The notes beneath the pieces were generated by a model, which saw only the letters and a list, made by a program, of their open reading frames with translations, did no database searches and had not been told where the DNA came from. From the NCBI GenBank assembly GCA_938017975.1, contig CALIKQ010000014.1, positions 1-64,000 of the forward strand: a stretch of DNA of 64,000 bases, written 5' to 3'. This DNA is from an uncultured Pseudomonadales bacterium (lineage in GTDB: Bacteria > Pseudomonadota > Gammaproteobacteria > Pseudomonadales > Azotimanducaceae). The position numbers were made by a program, and so were the translations under genes. This document shows positions 36,877 to 46,903 of the stretch, in pieces (position 1 is the first letter of the stretch; every line of letters starts with the position of its first letter).

Positions 36877-39140
36877 GCGCGATTTCGAATTAATTGCTCA
36901 AGACCTGCCTGGGACAGGGTTTGATCAACCAACTTTTTAACTTCTTGGGCTGACTCCAACTTCAAGGCCTGCTCCAAAACTTTTTTTGCGGCTTTCAAGC
37001 TAATGGTGGTAAGTACTTTCTTAACCACCAAAAGGTTAGGAGAATTCATTGACAGAACCTGATACCCCATGGCCATCAGCAGAAGCGCTGCCCCTGGGTT
37101 ACCCGCCATTTCTCCGCAAATCCCGGAGCCCTTACCAGCCAGCGTTGCCGCGGCTGCAACTTGATTCAAAGCCTTGAGGACAGACGGATGAAACTCCTGA
37201 TAAAGGCTAGCAACCTGAGCGTTATTGCGGTCAACAGCAAGCATATACTGCACTAAATCGTTACTTCCCACAGATAGAAAATCGACCCGTTTGAGTATTT
37301 CGTCAGCCTGAAAAACGGCGGCAGGAACTTCAATCATGACGCCAATATCAGGCCGCTTTACGTCGGCGCCTTCCTCACGTACTTCTTGAAAACACTGGTC
37401 AATGAGTTGCTTGGCCATGTCAATTTCGGTGACGCTGGACACCATCGGCAGCATGATTCTTAGATAGCAATCAATCCCTTCGCTGGCCCGAATCATCGCC
37501 CTGATTTGTGCAATAAAAATTTCTGGATGATCTAAGGAAACCCGAATCCCCCGCCAACCTAAGAAGGGGTTCTCTTCCTGAATTGGAAAGTAAGGCAACG
37601 ATTTATCGCCACCGATATCCAAGGTTCGCATCGTCACGGGCCTAGGCGCAAAGCCCTTCAAATGATCACGATAAATTTGGCGCTGGGATTCTTCTGTGGG
37701 AAAAGCTTCGTTCATCATGAAGTGAATTTCTGTGCGATAAAGACCTACCCCTTCAGCACCGCGATCGAGTGACCGCGCGACGTCGGAGAATAATCCAGTA
37801 TTCACCCAAAGCCGGGTTCGATGCCCATCGGGGGTCACGCACCGACCTGGCGCCAATCGCTCAAGATCACGGTTGAGCGCCGCTTCCTCTTCTTTGCGCT
37901 TTTGGTATTGACGCCGCTGATTTGGGGTGGGCGAGGTCAAAATCACACCTTGAAAACCGTCAACGACGATTTCGCCACCGTCGATCAGAGGCATTGGCAG
38001 ATCCTTGACCCCCATCACCGTCGGCACGCCCAGGGCCTCAGCCAAGATGGCCAGGTGAGAATTGACGGAGCCACTGCCTGAAACAAGACCTTTCAGCCGC
38101 TCCTTGGGAACCGATGCCAGATCAGATAGCGACAAATCATCGCCCACTAATATACTGTCCTTGGGAAAATGTAATCGGCGGCGATTGCGCTTTTCCAGAT
38201 GGCTCAGCATGCGATTTCCGAGTTCTCGCAGGTCATTCGCTCGTTCGCGTAGATAAGCATCTTCCATTAAATCGAAGCGCGCCAAGTGCTCATCGATGGT
38301 CTGCTTTAGCGCTCCTTGGGCCCATTGACCCTTCTTAATGCGCTGAACTACCTCCTTGGGGATCGCGCCTTCATCGAGCATCAGCAAATAAGCGTCAAAG
38401 AGCCCAAGCGTATCCTCCTGAAGTTCACCCGCCATCTTTTCTGCAATGACCTGAATCTCGGCCCGGGTCTCAGTAACGGCGACCGCAAACCGATCGACTT
38501 CCCTGGCCACGTTTCTTACTTTTCGAAAAGGGACCTGCGTTAAGTCCACCGATGGATAAATAACGATCGCCACGCCAAGCGCGACCCCAGGTGCTCCTGG
38601 AGCACCTCGAAAGGTTCTCGAAACTTTACGTCGGGTGATCGACAATCGCCCGGTCACTTTTGCGTGCGCAATCAGACCCGCGAGTTGCGCCGAGAGCGTG
38701 ACCAAAAAAGCTTCTTCACTTTCATCGAAACGGCGTTTGTTGCGTTGTTGCACCACCAACACGCCTAAGGTTTGCCCCTGATGGATAATCGGAACCCCAA
38801 GAAACGCATTAAATTCGTCTTCACCAATTTCAGCGATGTATTGGTTTCGCGGATGCTCTGTGACCACTTCTACGTTGAGCGGCTCTGCTCGCTCGGCAAC
38901 ATAACCGACGAGACCTTCTCCGGCGCCGAGACTGACTTTACCCACGACTGATTGGTTCAGGCCGCGGGTTGCCCTAAAGACGTATCGTCCTCGTTTCTCA
39001 TCAAGTAGGTAAACACTACAAACCTCAGTGGCCATAATGGAACGAACGCGATCAACCGTTGTTTCCAGGGCGTGCTCTAAATCAGGAGCGGCGCTGACTT
39101 CCTGAACGACTCTGCGAAGCGCTTCAAGCACGGCTGACAT
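36873..39140 (-). CDS. ptsP: PEP-protein phosphotransferase PtsP (EI-Ntr)
   Basis: PtsP starts the nitrogen-related phosphotransfer chain to NPr and EIIA-Ntr, which regulates rather than transports. An N-terminal GAF domain (about 15-150) senses glutamine in relatives. The EI part follows: the HPr/NPr-binding domain (about 175-300), the swivel domain with the phospho-acceptor His in VNSHLAILAEALGVPTVMG (about 360), and the PEP-binding barrel (about 425-730) with TLDIGGDKSLPYF and GSNDLVQYMLAVDR. I choose the ATG at 39140 (MSAVLEALRR, 755 residues); it overlaps the rppH stop by 17 bp. A further in-frame start 60 bp upstream is unlikely. Confidence 0.95.
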   Translation of the reverse strand: MSAVLEALRRVVQEVSAAPDLEHALETTVDRVRSIMATEVCSVYLLDEKRGRYVFRATRGLNQSVVGKVSLGAGEGLVGYVAERAEPLNVEVVTEHPRNQYIAEIGEDEFNAFLGVPIIHQGQTLGVLVVQQRNKRRFDESEEAFLVTLSAQLAGLIAHAKVTGRLSITRRKVSRTFRGAPGAPGVALGVAIVIYPSVDLTQVPFRKVRNVAREVDRFAVAVTETRAEIQVIAEKMAGELQEDTLGLFDAYLLMLDEGAIPKEVVQRIKKGQWAQGALKQTIDEHLARFDLMEDAYLRERANDLRELGNRMLSHLEKRNRRRLHFPKDSILVGDDLSLSDLASVPKERLKGLVSGSGSVNSHLAILAEALGVPTVMGVKDLPMPLIDGGEIVVDGFQGVILTSPTPNQRRQYQKRKEEEAALNRDLERLAPGRCVTPDGHRTRLWVNTGLFSDVARSLDRGAEGVGLYRTEIHFMMNEAFPTEESQRQIYRDHLKGFAPRPVTMRTLDIGGDKSLPYFPIQEENPFLGWRGIRVSLDHPEIFIAQIRAMIRASEGIDCYLRIMLPMVSSVTEIDMAKQLIDQCFQEVREEGADVKRPDIGVMIEVPAAVFQADEILKRVDFLSVGSNDLVQYMLAVDRNNAQVASLYQEFHPSVLKALNQVAAAATLAGKGSGICGEMAGNPGAALLLMAMGYQVLSMNSPNLLVVKKVLTTISLKAAKKVLEQALKLESAQEVKKLVDQTLSQAGLEQLIRNRA

Positions 39141-39621
39141 GCTCCCGAATACAATGCTTGAGATGCGGCGCCAGCTCTTTGAGGGCACGGCGGTAAGCAT
39201 CCCTTTTTGGCGCCCAAACCTGCCCTACAGGATACCAGTAGGGCACCCACGCCCAATCATCAAACTCAGGTCGCCGATCTCGATCTAAAACAAATCGATG
39301 CTGATCATCGAGAATTTTAAGCAAACAGTATTTTTGCTTTTGACCGACAAAAGCAGATGTATTGTGCTTGAGCATGTGCCGAGGCAAGCGATACCGATAC
39401 CAGCCTTTTGTCGTTGCAACCAGCTCTACCTCACTTTTGAGCAAACCGGTTTCTTCCTCAAGCTCCCTAAATAACGCAACCTCGAGAGATTCCCGAGGCT
39501 CGATGCCGCCCTGGGGAAATTGCCACCCAGCCTGTTGACGTCGTTTACCCCAAAAGACTTGGCCCTCACTGTTTGCAATAACAATGCAGACATTGGGCCG
39601 AAATCCATGTTCATCCATCAT
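39124..39621 (-). CDS. rppH: RNA pyrophosphohydrolase
   Basis: RppH removes pyrophosphate from the 5' end of triphosphorylated mRNA, opening it to RNase E decay. The beginning MMDEHGFRPNV matches E. coli RppH. The Nudix box is GGIEPRESLEVALFRELEEE (about 39-58), with all catalytic Glu and Arg residues. 165 residues. The downstream gene is ptsP, the same order as in E. coli and Pseudomonas. Confidence 0.96.
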   Translation of the reverse strand: MMDEHGFRPNVCIVIANSEGQVFWGKRRQQAGWQFPQGGIEPRESLEVALFRELEEETGLLKSEVELVATTKGWYRYRLPRHMLKHNTSAFVGQKQKYCLLKILDDQHRFVLDRDRRPEFDDWAWVPYWYPVGQVWAPKRDAYRRALKELAPHLKHCIREHVSRA

Positions 39622-39716
39622 ATTGATAGTGTCCCGTAACCCCTATCCGAGGTACTCTAATCGAACTACCATTCAGATATATCATGGAAACCTCTTACAA
39701 TCGACAGGAGTCGACG

Positions 39717-40370
39717 GTGCCACTCGCCATTTTTGATCTAGATGACACGCTGATTGCTGGAGACAGTGACCACGCCTGGGGTCAGTTTTTGGTTTCCAAA
39801 CATTTGGTTGATGAGGAAACTTTTAAGGCGCAAAACGATCGCTTTTTCCAGCAATACCGGCAGGGCGTTTTAGACGTTGACGCCTATCTCGCCTTTTCTT
39901 GCGCCCCATTGGCGCAAATACAGCCAGAGACCCTGGTTCAACTACAAGACGAATTCATGACCACCGTCATTGCGCCAATGATATTACCCCGCGCTCTCAA
40001 TTGCATTGCCAAACACAGAGAACAAGGCGACTTTGTCATGATCATCACGGCAACGCTCGATGCGATCACCCAACCCATTGCCCGCGCCCTCGGAGTGGAA
40101 ACACTGCTTGCGCCCGTCGCGGAGGTGATCGAGGGCCGATACACCGGATCGATTAAAGGCATTGCAACCCTCGGCCAAGGCAAGGTTGATCGTTTGCACC
40201 TTTGGCTCAAGGACGAACCTTATGATCTGACCGGAAGCACTTTTTACTCGGACAGTCGGAATGATATTCCTTTGCTGAGTGTCGTTGACCACCCTATCTG
40301 CGTTGATCCGGATCCAGTGCTTCGTGCGCACGCGGCGACGAAAAACTGGCCGATCATCAGTCTAAGATAG
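39717..40370 (+). CDS. HAD-superfamily phosphatase (SerB-like subfamily IB)
   Basis: 217 residues with all HAD motifs: FDLDDTLIAGDSD near the N-terminus (nucleophile Asp and acid Asp), IITATLD (motif II Thr), GQGKVDRL (motif III Lys) and FYSDSRNDIPLL (motif IV). The insert between motifs I and II is the small helical cap of subfamily IB. I place the start at the GTG at 39717 because AGGAG lies about seven bases before it and it gives MPLAIFDLDD, the usual start; an ATG 33 bp upstream has no clear site. An equivalent gene is beside rppH in Pseudomonas. The substrate is unknown; phosphoserine or histidinol phosphate are annotations used for relatives. Confidence 0.85.
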   Translation: MPLAIFDLDDTLIAGDSDHAWGQFLVSKHLVDEETFKAQNDRFFQQYRQGVLDVDAYLAFSCAPLAQIQPETLVQLQDEFMTTVIAPMILPRALNCIAKHREQGDFVMIITATLDAITQPIARALGVETLLAPVAEVIEGRYTGSIKGIATLGQGKVDRLHLWLKDEPYDLTGSTFYSDSRNDIPLLSVVDHPICVDPDPVLRAHAATKNWPIISLR

Positions 40371-40387
40371 CCAACGATCAATTCTGC

Positions 40388-41863
40388 TCATCCCTCAGCG
40401 ATGCCTGAGAAAGCAAGATCCAAATCTCGCGCGGCCTTAACATCATCCAACCGAGAGATAGGCAATGTGTGCGGCGCGGATGTGACCTGCTCCGGCGCCA
40501 CTCGAGCCTCCTCTAAAATCTCAGCCATCGCCGCTACGAACCCATCAATCTCTGCCTTTGACTCCGTTTCTGTCGGCTCAATCAGCAAACATTCGGGCAC
40601 CAACAGCGGAAAATAAGTGGTCGGCGCATGAAAGCCGTAATCTAACAGCCGCTTCGCAAAATCCATCGCCGTAACCCCCTGGTTTTTTGCTTCTTTTGAC
40701 AAGGTAACGATGAATTCGTGAGTGGCTCTCCGCATCGGATAGGCCAGCGTAAACCCTGCTTTTTCGAGGGCCTTTGCCATGTAGTTGGCATTTAAGGTAG
40801 CGTACTCACCCACTCGATGCATACCTTCGCCGCCCAGTAATCGCGCGTAGGCATAAGCGCGTAATAATATTCCAGCATTGCCCATAAAACAGGAAAGCCG
40901 CCCAATGCTATCGGGGCAGTCTTTCTTGTCCAGCCATCGATACGTTGGCGCTTCATCATCGCTCATGCCCACCATCGGCGTCGGCAAAAATGGCACAAGG
41001 CGAGGCCCCACGCCGACGGGTCCAGATCCTGGCCCTCCCCCGCCATGGGGCGTCGCGAAGGTCTTGTGAAGATTCATGTGCAGCACATCGAAACCCATAT
41101 CTCCTGGGCGAACCTGTCCTAAAATCGCGTTTAAATTTGCGCCGTCGTAATACAGTAGTCCTCCGGCATCGTGGACCGTTTCAGCAATCTCCCGAACTTG
41201 GCGCTCAAAGACACCACAGGTCGATGGATTGGTCATCATGAGGCCCGCTGTCGCAGGGCCAACCGCAGCCTTGAGCGCTTCTAGATCCACGTCACCATCT
41301 TGAGTTACTGGGATTTCTCGCACTGTAAACCCGCACATCACAGCGGTCGCAGGGTTTGTGCCATGGGCCGCTTCAGGCACTAAAATTTCGGTTCGCTGCA
41401 AATCACCCCGCTTAGCATGATAGGCGCGAATCATTGCGACACCGGCAAACTCGCCCTGTGCACCAGCCATTGGGGTCAATGACACCGCCTGCATGCCCGT
41501 GATCTCTTTCAAGTAATTTTGCAACTCATACAAACACGCCATGTAACCTTGGCTATTGGCGGTCGGCGCCAAGGGATGCCGATTTAAAAAACCAGGCAGG
41601 CTCGCGACTTGATGCGCACCCCGCGGGTTATATTTCATTGTGCATGAGCCGAGTGGATAAAACTGCCGATCGATCGCAAAATTCTTCGCAGACAGGTTTG
41701 TGTAATGGCGCACGGTTTCGAGTTCTGAAACTTCAGGCAAGCCCAATTCGCTTTGCCGCAGATGCGAACCCAGATCGTCAGCAAGGGTTTCATCAAGTCC
41801 TTTGGCATTGACAAACTGAGCTCTGGCCTGACGGCCAGCACGACTTCGCTCGTAAATTAGCAT
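40388..41863 (-). CDS. gcvPB: Glycine dehydrogenase (decarboxylating) subunit 2
   Basis: The PLP-binding half of the two-subunit P-protein of the glycine cleavage system. The Schiff-base Lys is in [19 protein letters not shown] (about 226-244). Other family blocks are [13 protein letters not shown] (about 69-81) and EAAHGTNPA. 491 residues. It overlaps gcvPA by seven bases, so the two subunits are translationally coupled. Single-chain GcvP would be about 950 residues; the split form occurs in Bacillus, Thermus, archaea and some gammaproteobacteria. Confidence 0.95.
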   Translation of the reverse strand: MLIYERSRAGRQARAQFVNAKGLDETLADDLGSHLRQSELGLPEVSELETVRHYTNLSAKNFAIDRQFYPLGSCTMKYNPRGAHQVASLPGFLNRHPLAPTANSQGYMACLYELQNYLKEITGMQAVSLTPMAGAQGEFAGVAMIRAYHAKRGDLQRTEILVPEAAHGTNPATAVMCGFTVREIPVTQDGDVDLEALKAAVGPATAGLMMTNPSTCGVFERQVREIAETVHDAGGLLYYDGANLNAILGQVRPGDMGFDVLHMNLHKTFATPHGGGGPGSGPVGVGPRLVPFLPTPMVGMSDDEAPTYRWLDKKDCPDSIGRLSCFMGNAGILLRAYAYARLLGGEGMHRVGEYATLNANYMAKALEKAGFTLAYPMRRATHEFIVTLSKEAKNQGVTAMDFAKRLLDYGFHAPTTYFPLLVPECLLIEPTETESKAEIDGFVAAMAEILEEARVAPEQVTSAPHTLPISRLDDVKAARDLDLAFSGIAEG

Positions 41864-43224
41864 GGTATCCTCTCACTCTGGATTACAACTTCTAAGCATT
41901 CGATAAAAGTATCGATGTCCTCCCGGGTTTTTGTTTCCGTCACATTCACTAAAAGACAATGATCTAAACCGGCGTCCACAGTGCCAAGATCCAATCCCGG
42001 TAAAATTCCCCGCTGGGCCATTTTCCAAACCACCGCTTCGGCAGGAACCGGGAGCTCAAGCACCTGCTCGTGAAATACGGGACCTTCAAAGCGAGCCTGC
42101 ACGCCATCGATGGCCGTCGCTTTGTGCACTAAGTCTTTGAGTCCCGCGTGCGATTGCAGGGCTACTTGCCTCAGACCTTCATTACCCATCAAACTCAAGT
42201 AGAGTGTTGCAGCTGTCACCAGCAGGCCTTGGTTGGTACAGATATTCGAAGTCGCCTTGCCCCTCCGGATATGTTGCTCACGTGCTTGCAAGGTCAAGGT
42301 GTAACCCGGTCGATTATGCTGATCCACGGTTCGTCCGATGATGCGCCCAGGCATTTGACGCACGATCTGTTTCTTGCAACACATAAGCCCTAAGTAAGGT
42401 CCGCCTGAGGCCATCGGAATTCCCAGCGGCTGACCCTCACCCACAACGATATCCGCACCGTTTTGACCCCAAAGACCTGGTGGTTTTAGCAACGCGAGCG
42501 CCGTTGGATTAATCACCCCAATCACCAAAGCACCCGCTGCCGAAGCAATATCAGTCAGTCGATCAACGGGATCGAGGCCGCCAAAAAAATTTGGGTAGCT
42601 GATCGCAAGTGCAGCGGCCTCTTCAACCCGATCATGATCAACATCAATGCTCCCAGTACGCGGATCATAATCCAAGACATCCAGCGTCAATCCTTGTGGT
42701 TTCACGATGGCACGACAGGTCTCTAAGTATTGGGGATTGATATTGCCCGCAACCAGAATTCGCTTACTTCGATTACGTTTATTGGCGCGAACCGCCATCA
42801 GCATCGCTTCGGCCAAAGCAGTCGCACCGTCGTAGACCGAGGCATTAGCGACGTCCATTGCCGTAAGTCTGCTGATCATCGTCTGAAATTCGTAGATCAA
42901 TTGAAGGGTGCCTTGGCTCGCCTCCGCTTGATAAGGGGTATAGGCAGTCATGAACTCACCCCGAGCAACTAAATCCCAAATGGCAGCGGGAATATGATGG
43001 CTATATGCTCCGGCACCGAGAAAACAAAGGTCGACTTCATCCTCCCGGGCCCGCCGGTTCATCAACTGACTCAGCGCCATTTCGGAGATTCCGCTCGGCA
43101 TCTCCTTGAGTTTTTTGGCTCTCAAACCCTCGGGGATTTCGTCGAACAGCGCCTCAATATCTGGTGCGCCAATCGTCTCTAGCATCTGCTGTTGGTCAAG
43201 CGGCGTGTGCGGAATAAATGGCAT
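41857..43224 (-). CDS. gcvPA: Glycine dehydrogenase (decarboxylating) subunit 1
   Basis: The N-terminal half of the split P-protein. Recognisable blocks: [15 protein letters not shown] at the start, [13 protein letters not shown] (about 69-81), [18 protein letters not shown] (about 91-108), [10 protein letters not shown] and [15 protein letters not shown]. 455 residues. It works as a heterotetramer with GcvPB, decarboxylating glycine and passing aminomethyl to GcvH. It lies 100 bp after gcvH, a spacer that holds a stable hairpin. Confidence 0.95.
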   Translation of the reverse strand: MPFIPHTPLDQQQMLETIGAPDIEALFDEIPEGLRAKKLKEMPSGISEMALSQLMNRRAREDEVDLCFLGAGAYSHHIPAAIWDLVARGEFMTAYTPYQAEASQGTLQLIYEFQTMISRLTAMDVANASVYDGATALAEAMLMAVRANKRNRSKRILVAGNINPQYLETCRAIVKPQGLTLDVLDYDPRTGSIDVDHDRVEEAAALAISYPNFFGGLDPVDRLTDIASAAGALVIGVINPTALALLKPPGLWGQNGADIVVGEGQPLGIPMASGGPYLGLMCCKKQIVRQMPGRIIGRTVDQHNRPGYTLTLQAREQHIRRGKATSNICTNQGLLVTAATLYLSLMGNEGLRQVALQSHAGLKDLVHKATAIDGVQARFEGPVFHEQVLELPVPAEAVVWKMAQRGILPGLDLGTVDAGLDHCLLVNVTETKTREDIDTFIECLEVVIQSERIPC

Positions 43225-43298
43225 GGTTGTCCCTTCTTTGGCTCAAATCGTCGTTTTAAATCGCAGAACCTGCCTTCAACAGCGAGACTCGGATGTTA

Positions 43299-43316
43299 CA
43301 AGGCGTCTGCGCCTTG
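43299..43316. promoter_or_regulatory. Stable hairpin between gcvH and gcvPA
   Basis: CAAGGCG-TCTG-CGCCTTG is a perfect 7-bp stem with a four-base loop, 8 bp after the gcvH stop in the direction of transcription. There is no T run on the minus strand, so it is more likely an mRNA processing or stability element that could set GcvH above GcvP than a true terminator. Confidence 0.45.
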
Positions 43317-43324
43317 CGGGGTTT

Positions 43325-43723
43325 TCAATCTGCCGCTTCACTGGCACACAAACTCGCGTAATCCTCCGCTGAGAGCAGCGCGTCGAGTCCGCTCGAATCC
43401 GCGATCTCCAGTTTAAAAAACCAGCCGTCATCAAAGGGTGATTCATTGACAGTTTCCGGCGTTGCTTCAAGCTGGTCGTTGTATGCAATGACTTTTCCTG
43501 CAAGCGGCGCATAGATATCAGAGGCGGCTTTGACCGACTCGACGACCGCAACGTCGTCTCCTGGGTTGACCGACTGACCCACCTCAGGCAGTTCAACAAA
43601 AACCACATCTCCGAGCGCATGCTGGGCATGGTCGCTGATTCCCACGGTCACGGTGCCATCATCCTCTAGCCGAACCCATTCGTGGGAACTCAGATATCGC
43701 AAACCTTCTCGTACTTCCGCCAC
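43325..43723 (-). CDS. gcvH: Glycine cleavage system H protein
   Basis: The lipoyl carrier that shuttles the aminomethyl group between P, T and L proteins. The lipoylation Lys is residue 65 in [12 protein letters not shown], the family signature, and the C-terminal NPxGDGW-like block is replaced by [12 protein letters not shown]. 132 residues, the standard size. The gene lies 51 bp after gcvT. The L-protein is not encoded here. Confidence 0.96.
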   Translation of the reverse strand: MAEVREGLRYLSSHEWVRLEDDGTVTVGISDHAQHALGDVVFVELPEVGQSVNPGDDVAVVESVKAASDIYAPLAGKVIAYNDQLEATPETVNESPFDDGWFFKLEIADSSGLDALLSAEDYASLCASEAAD

Positions 43724-43774
43724 TGTCTTTTCCTTTAACTAAGTGTTCTTTTACAACTGAGTATTACTCTCAGA

Positions 43775-44866
43775 TCACCCTTCGGGGATCAATTTCTGAT
43801 AGACAACTTGCCCTTTACGTACAAAGGGCAAAGACACCGGTTCTACGGCCTGCCGTTTACCGCGTATTTCAACAAACAGCGGACCTTGCCAAGCTCCTAC
43901 GCGCGCGAAACCAATACCTGCCTGCAAAGTCGGTGAAAAGGCCCCACTGGTGATCTCTCCCACCAATGTCTCTTGCGCATAAACCGGATACTGCGCGCGC
44001 AAGACGCCGCGATCGAGCATGACCAACCCGACGAGCGCAGTCGACCCTTTATCTGCTTTCATCTTTAAAAGCGCGGCCTCGCCAATAAAATTTCGGCCAT
44101 TGTGCTTCACGGTCCACGCAAGGTTCGATGACAGCGGGGAATGGCCTTCATCCATATCTTGTCCATAAAGGTTCATTCCCGCCTCAAGACGCAAGGTGTC
44201 TCTTGCTCCCAGACCAATCGGTCGTACGCCGGCTGCCAGGAGCGTTGTCCACAAACCCTCTGCCGCTGCATTCGGCAGCATTATTTCGACGCCGAGCTCA
44301 CCCGTGTAACCGGTTCTGGCCAAAAACCAATCGCCCGCAGGCGCACCCTCAAATGACGTTAAGCTTCCGAGCACTGACTGTTGCGCTGGCGCGAGGGTGG
44401 TTTCCAAGATGCTTAAGGCCTCTGGGCCTTGGACGGCAATCAATGCCAAATCAGGACGCTCTATGATCTCAACCTCAAATCCGTCACTACACGCAAGCAT
44501 CCAGGCAAGGTCTTTGTCTCGGGTTCCGCAATTAACCACCAGGCGATATCCCAACTCCAAGCGGTAGACGATTAAATCGTCTTTTACGCCCCCAGCTGGG
44601 TTCAGCATTGCTGAGTACAAAGCACGACCCGGCTGCTTCAGCCGAGCCACATCATTGGCGAGCAATTTCTGAAGATAATCGGTCGCACTAGACCCCTTCA
44701 CATCAACCACGCTCATATGGGAAACATCGAACATTCCCACTGATTGTCTCACTGCGTGGTGCTCATCGATCTGGGAGCCATAGTGCAAAGGCATTTGCCA
44801 ACCACTGAAATCCACCATTTTCCCGCCGGCAGCGCGATGATGGGAAGCAAGACTTGTCTCTTTCAT
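43775..44866 (-). CDS. gcvT: Glycine cleavage system T protein (aminomethyltransferase)
   Basis: GcvT releases ammonia and gives methylenetetrahydrofolate from the aminomethyl-lipoyl H protein. Conserved blocks: KMVDFSGWQMPLHYGSQIDE (about 17-36), MFDVSHMSVVDVKG (about 46-59), RTGYTGELGVEI (folate-site region, about 188) and GLGARDTLRLEAGMNLYGQD (about 222). I use the ATG at 44866, with AGAGGA eight bases upstream; a GTG one codon earlier is equally close. No glycine riboswitch is visible in the 116 bp before it. Confidence 0.95.
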   Translation of the reverse strand: MKETSLASHHRAAGGKMVDFSGWQMPLHYGSQIDEHHAVRQSVGMFDVSHMSVVDVKGSSATDYLQKLLANDVARLKQPGRALYSAMLNPAGGVKDDLIVYRLELGYRLVVNCGTRDKDLAWMLACSDGFEVEIIERPDLALIAVQGPEALSILETTLAPAQQSVLGSLTSFEGAPAGDWFLARTGYTGELGVEIMLPNAAAEGLWTTLLAAGVRPIGLGARDTLRLEAGMNLYGQDMDEGHSPLSSNLAWTVKHNGRNFIGEAALLKMKADKGSTALVGLVMLDRGVLRAQYPVYAQETLVGEITSGAFSPTLQAGIGFARVGAWQGPLFVEIRGKRQAVEPVSLPFVRKGQVVYQKLIPEG

Positions 44867-44985
44867 CACGACTGTCCTCTCTAACCCCGAACGTCTTTAT
44901 TTTAACGAACTTTAAATCAGTGTGCCGCGCATTTGGATCAGCTTGATCATCAGTTTTGCTCATCATCAATGCGCCGCGGACACCT

Positions 44986-46182
44986 TTATAGCTGGCCCGA
45001 AGCGGCCAGCGTCAGTGCTTGCTTGAGCCGTGACTGCGAGTCAAGCCAACGTAGCCCAACGTTACGCGCCAGCCTGAGTGCCGGCGATGGTGGATCAAAA
45101 ACACGCTTGAGCAATTCAGTCGTCGCCATCATTCGAAGATTGAGCGGCCTGCGTTCACGCTGGTAGCCTTCGAGCAAAGCCGTCAGGCTCCGATTTGACC
45201 CAAACCGGGTTTTCTGGAGCGCCGCCGCCAACGCTTTGACATCGGCAAAACCAAGATTGAGTCCTTGTCCAGCTAGCGGATGAATACTGTGCGCCGCGTC
45301 ACCCACTAAAACAGAAGATTTGCCAACATAGCGGTGTGCCTGCTGTTGATGGAGCGGAAAATGCGCCAAGGGCCCTACCGCACGGACTCGGCCTAATGCT
45401 CGTTCGCCATACTTTTCGATTTCCGCGCACAGGGCTGCTGGGGGCAGGTCTAGGCGCTCCTCATTTTTGGTCGATGACCACACAATCACGTTTTGATCAG
45501 GCTCAGTCATCGGCAAAAATGCCAAGGGGCCATCGGGCGTAAAACATTGCCGAGCGATCTGGCCGTGGGGTCGTCCTGTGGCAATGACTGCGGCAATTGC
45601 GGTCTGATCGTATTGCCAAGCCAAGGTTTGGATCCCGAGTAAGTCTCGGGTTTTAGAATGCGCACCATCAGCAGCCACCAGCAGGCCAGCACTGACGGTT
45701 TCACCGGAGGTTAGGAGTACCGAAACGCCTTCTGCGACATCCTGGATATTTTGGATACCCGTCTGCCATCGACACACCAATCTCCCAGCTTGAATCAGCG
45801 CTTGAGCAGCTTGATAAAGCGCCCAACGCAGCCGGTCATTTTCAATGATCAAACCCCGGGCAGCAAACCCAAGGTCACCACCCCCCTCTCCGTCCCAAAC
45901 GCGCATTTCAGAGAATGGGCTGAGTCCTGCGCCGCTGTAATGCGCTTCCCATCCCAAGCGATCCAAAAATTCAATGCTCGCAGGATTGATCGCACTTACT
46001 CTGGATGATCCAACATCCAGCAGTTGATGGTCGTTGATAACAGCGCTACCGATCGCCCTGGGAGCACTGGGCGCATCGCCCTGATCAAACAGCAAACCCC
46101 GCAACCCCAGTTGCGCGAGCTCAATGCCGCAAGCAAGCCCAACCAGGCCGCCGCCGGCAATGACATAATCAAAGCGATCCAT
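44986..46182 (-). CDS. Ubiquinone-synthesis FAD hydroxylase (UbiH/UbiI/UbiF family)
   Basis: A flavin monooxygenase that hydroxylates the quinone ring. FAD-binding motifs: GGGLVGLACGIELAQLG (about 10-26), the mid DG motif VAADGAHSKTR (about 169) and GDAAHSIHPLAGQGLNLGF (about 282). 398 residues. In enterics ygfB-pepP-ubiH-ubiI-gcvT are neighbours; here a single hydroxylase stands between ygfB and gcvT and pepP is missing. Position next to gcvT suggests UbiI, but the ring position cannot be assigned from sequence; one enzyme may serve more than one carbon. Confidence 0.85.
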   Translation of the reverse strand: MDRFDYVIAGGGLVGLACGIELAQLGLRGLLFDQGDAPSAPRAIGSAVINDHQLLDVGSSRVSAINPASIEFLDRLGWEAHYSGAGLSPFSEMRVWDGEGGGDLGFAARGLIIENDRLRWALYQAAQALIQAGRLVCRWQTGIQNIQDVAEGVSVLLTSGETVSAGLLVAADGAHSKTRDLLGIQTLAWQYDQTAIAAVIATGRPHGQIARQCFTPDGPLAFLPMTEPDQNVIVWSSTKNEERLDLPPAALCAEIEKYGERALGRVRAVGPLAHFPLHQQQAHRYVGKSSVLVGDAAHSIHPLAGQGLNLGFADVKALAAALQKTRFGSNRSLTALLEGYQRERRPLNLRMMATTELLKRVFDPPSPALRLARNVGLRWLDSQSRLKQALTLAASGQL

Positions 46183-46212
46183 GACGATCCTGCACGACGG
46201 TTATTGCGCTCC

Positions 46213-46794
46213 TCACCGGAAACGCATCTGCGAGCGCTGGGCTTCTGTAGCAATCGATAAGACAACTACCCTAACGTACTCGATAATTTCAAAATAGTCG
46301 TTTTCGTTGGCTTCCGAATCAGGGACCGGGGCTAGGCTCCCTCCAATCTGGCTTAAATCGGACAGCATTTCTTGCAAATCTGGATCATCGAGCCAATCCT
46401 TAGACCCCTGGTTCACGTGCAATTCCTGAAGAAAACCGTTACACCAGCAGGTCAGCTCTGAAAACCGATCATCCATGGCAGCACCGTCATCAGGTAAGCA
46501 CAATGCTAGGTCAAAATCCGCGAACTCATCCAAGCTTTCAACAGCCGCCGAGTACAGACCTGATGCGACTCGATACAACGACTCGCTGGGGTTTTCAACC
46601 TGCAGCCAGCCCTTTACGGCCTCTAGGGAAAGCTCAGTTTCAATGGCGCCGAAAAGAGCCGCTCGAGCAACCACTTGGCCATGAAATTCCCCCGGCCCAC
46701 ATTCGCTTCCCAGCTCGAGTAATTCACCAGCAATCTGTTGATGGGTCATTTCCGCCATCGCCCTCAAACACGCCTTTTTGAACTCGACCTTCAT
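46213..46794 (-). CDS. ygfB: UPF0149 family protein (YgfB-like)
   Basis: A 193-residue acidic, all-helical cytoplasmic protein with conserved family segments: HQQIAGELLELGSECGPGEFHG (here shortened to its flanks, about 18-39), LALCLPDDGAAMDDRFSEL (about 96-114) and CWCNGFLQEL (about 116-125). YgfB homologues are found in front of pepP and ubi hydroxylase genes; in Pseudomonas aeruginosa YgfB affects beta-lactamase expression, but a general role is unclear. The start at 46794 (ATG) may be slightly upstream of the true one; MTHQQIAG at 46746 is an alternative. Confidence 0.85.
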   Translation of the reverse strand: MKVEFKKACLRAMAEMTHQQIAGELLELGSECGPGEFHGQVVARAALFGAIETELSLEAVKGWLQVENPSESLYRVASGLYSAAVESLDEFADFDLALCLPDDGAAMDDRFSELTCWCNGFLQELHVNQGSKDWLDDPDLQEMLSDLSQIGGSLAPVPDSEANENDYFEIIEYVRVVVLSIATEAQRSQMRFR

Positions 46795-46903
46795 TGTATG
46801 ACGATCACAGGAGACAGGCGAGTTTTACCCGTTGTCTTGGCTGTTTCATTGACCTTAGTCTAGGTCGACCTTTATATTACCGTCAGATAAAAGGAGCCTT
46901 TCC

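Noticed and set aside
39717-40370. Calling the HAD phosphatase a second serB
   Set aside because: It lacks ACT domains and the longer SerB core; a true serB is at 18749-19966.
44870-44985. Possible glycine riboswitch upstream of gcvT
   Set aside because: The 116-bp spacer has no tandem or single glycine aptamer-like GGA-rich core and is short for one.
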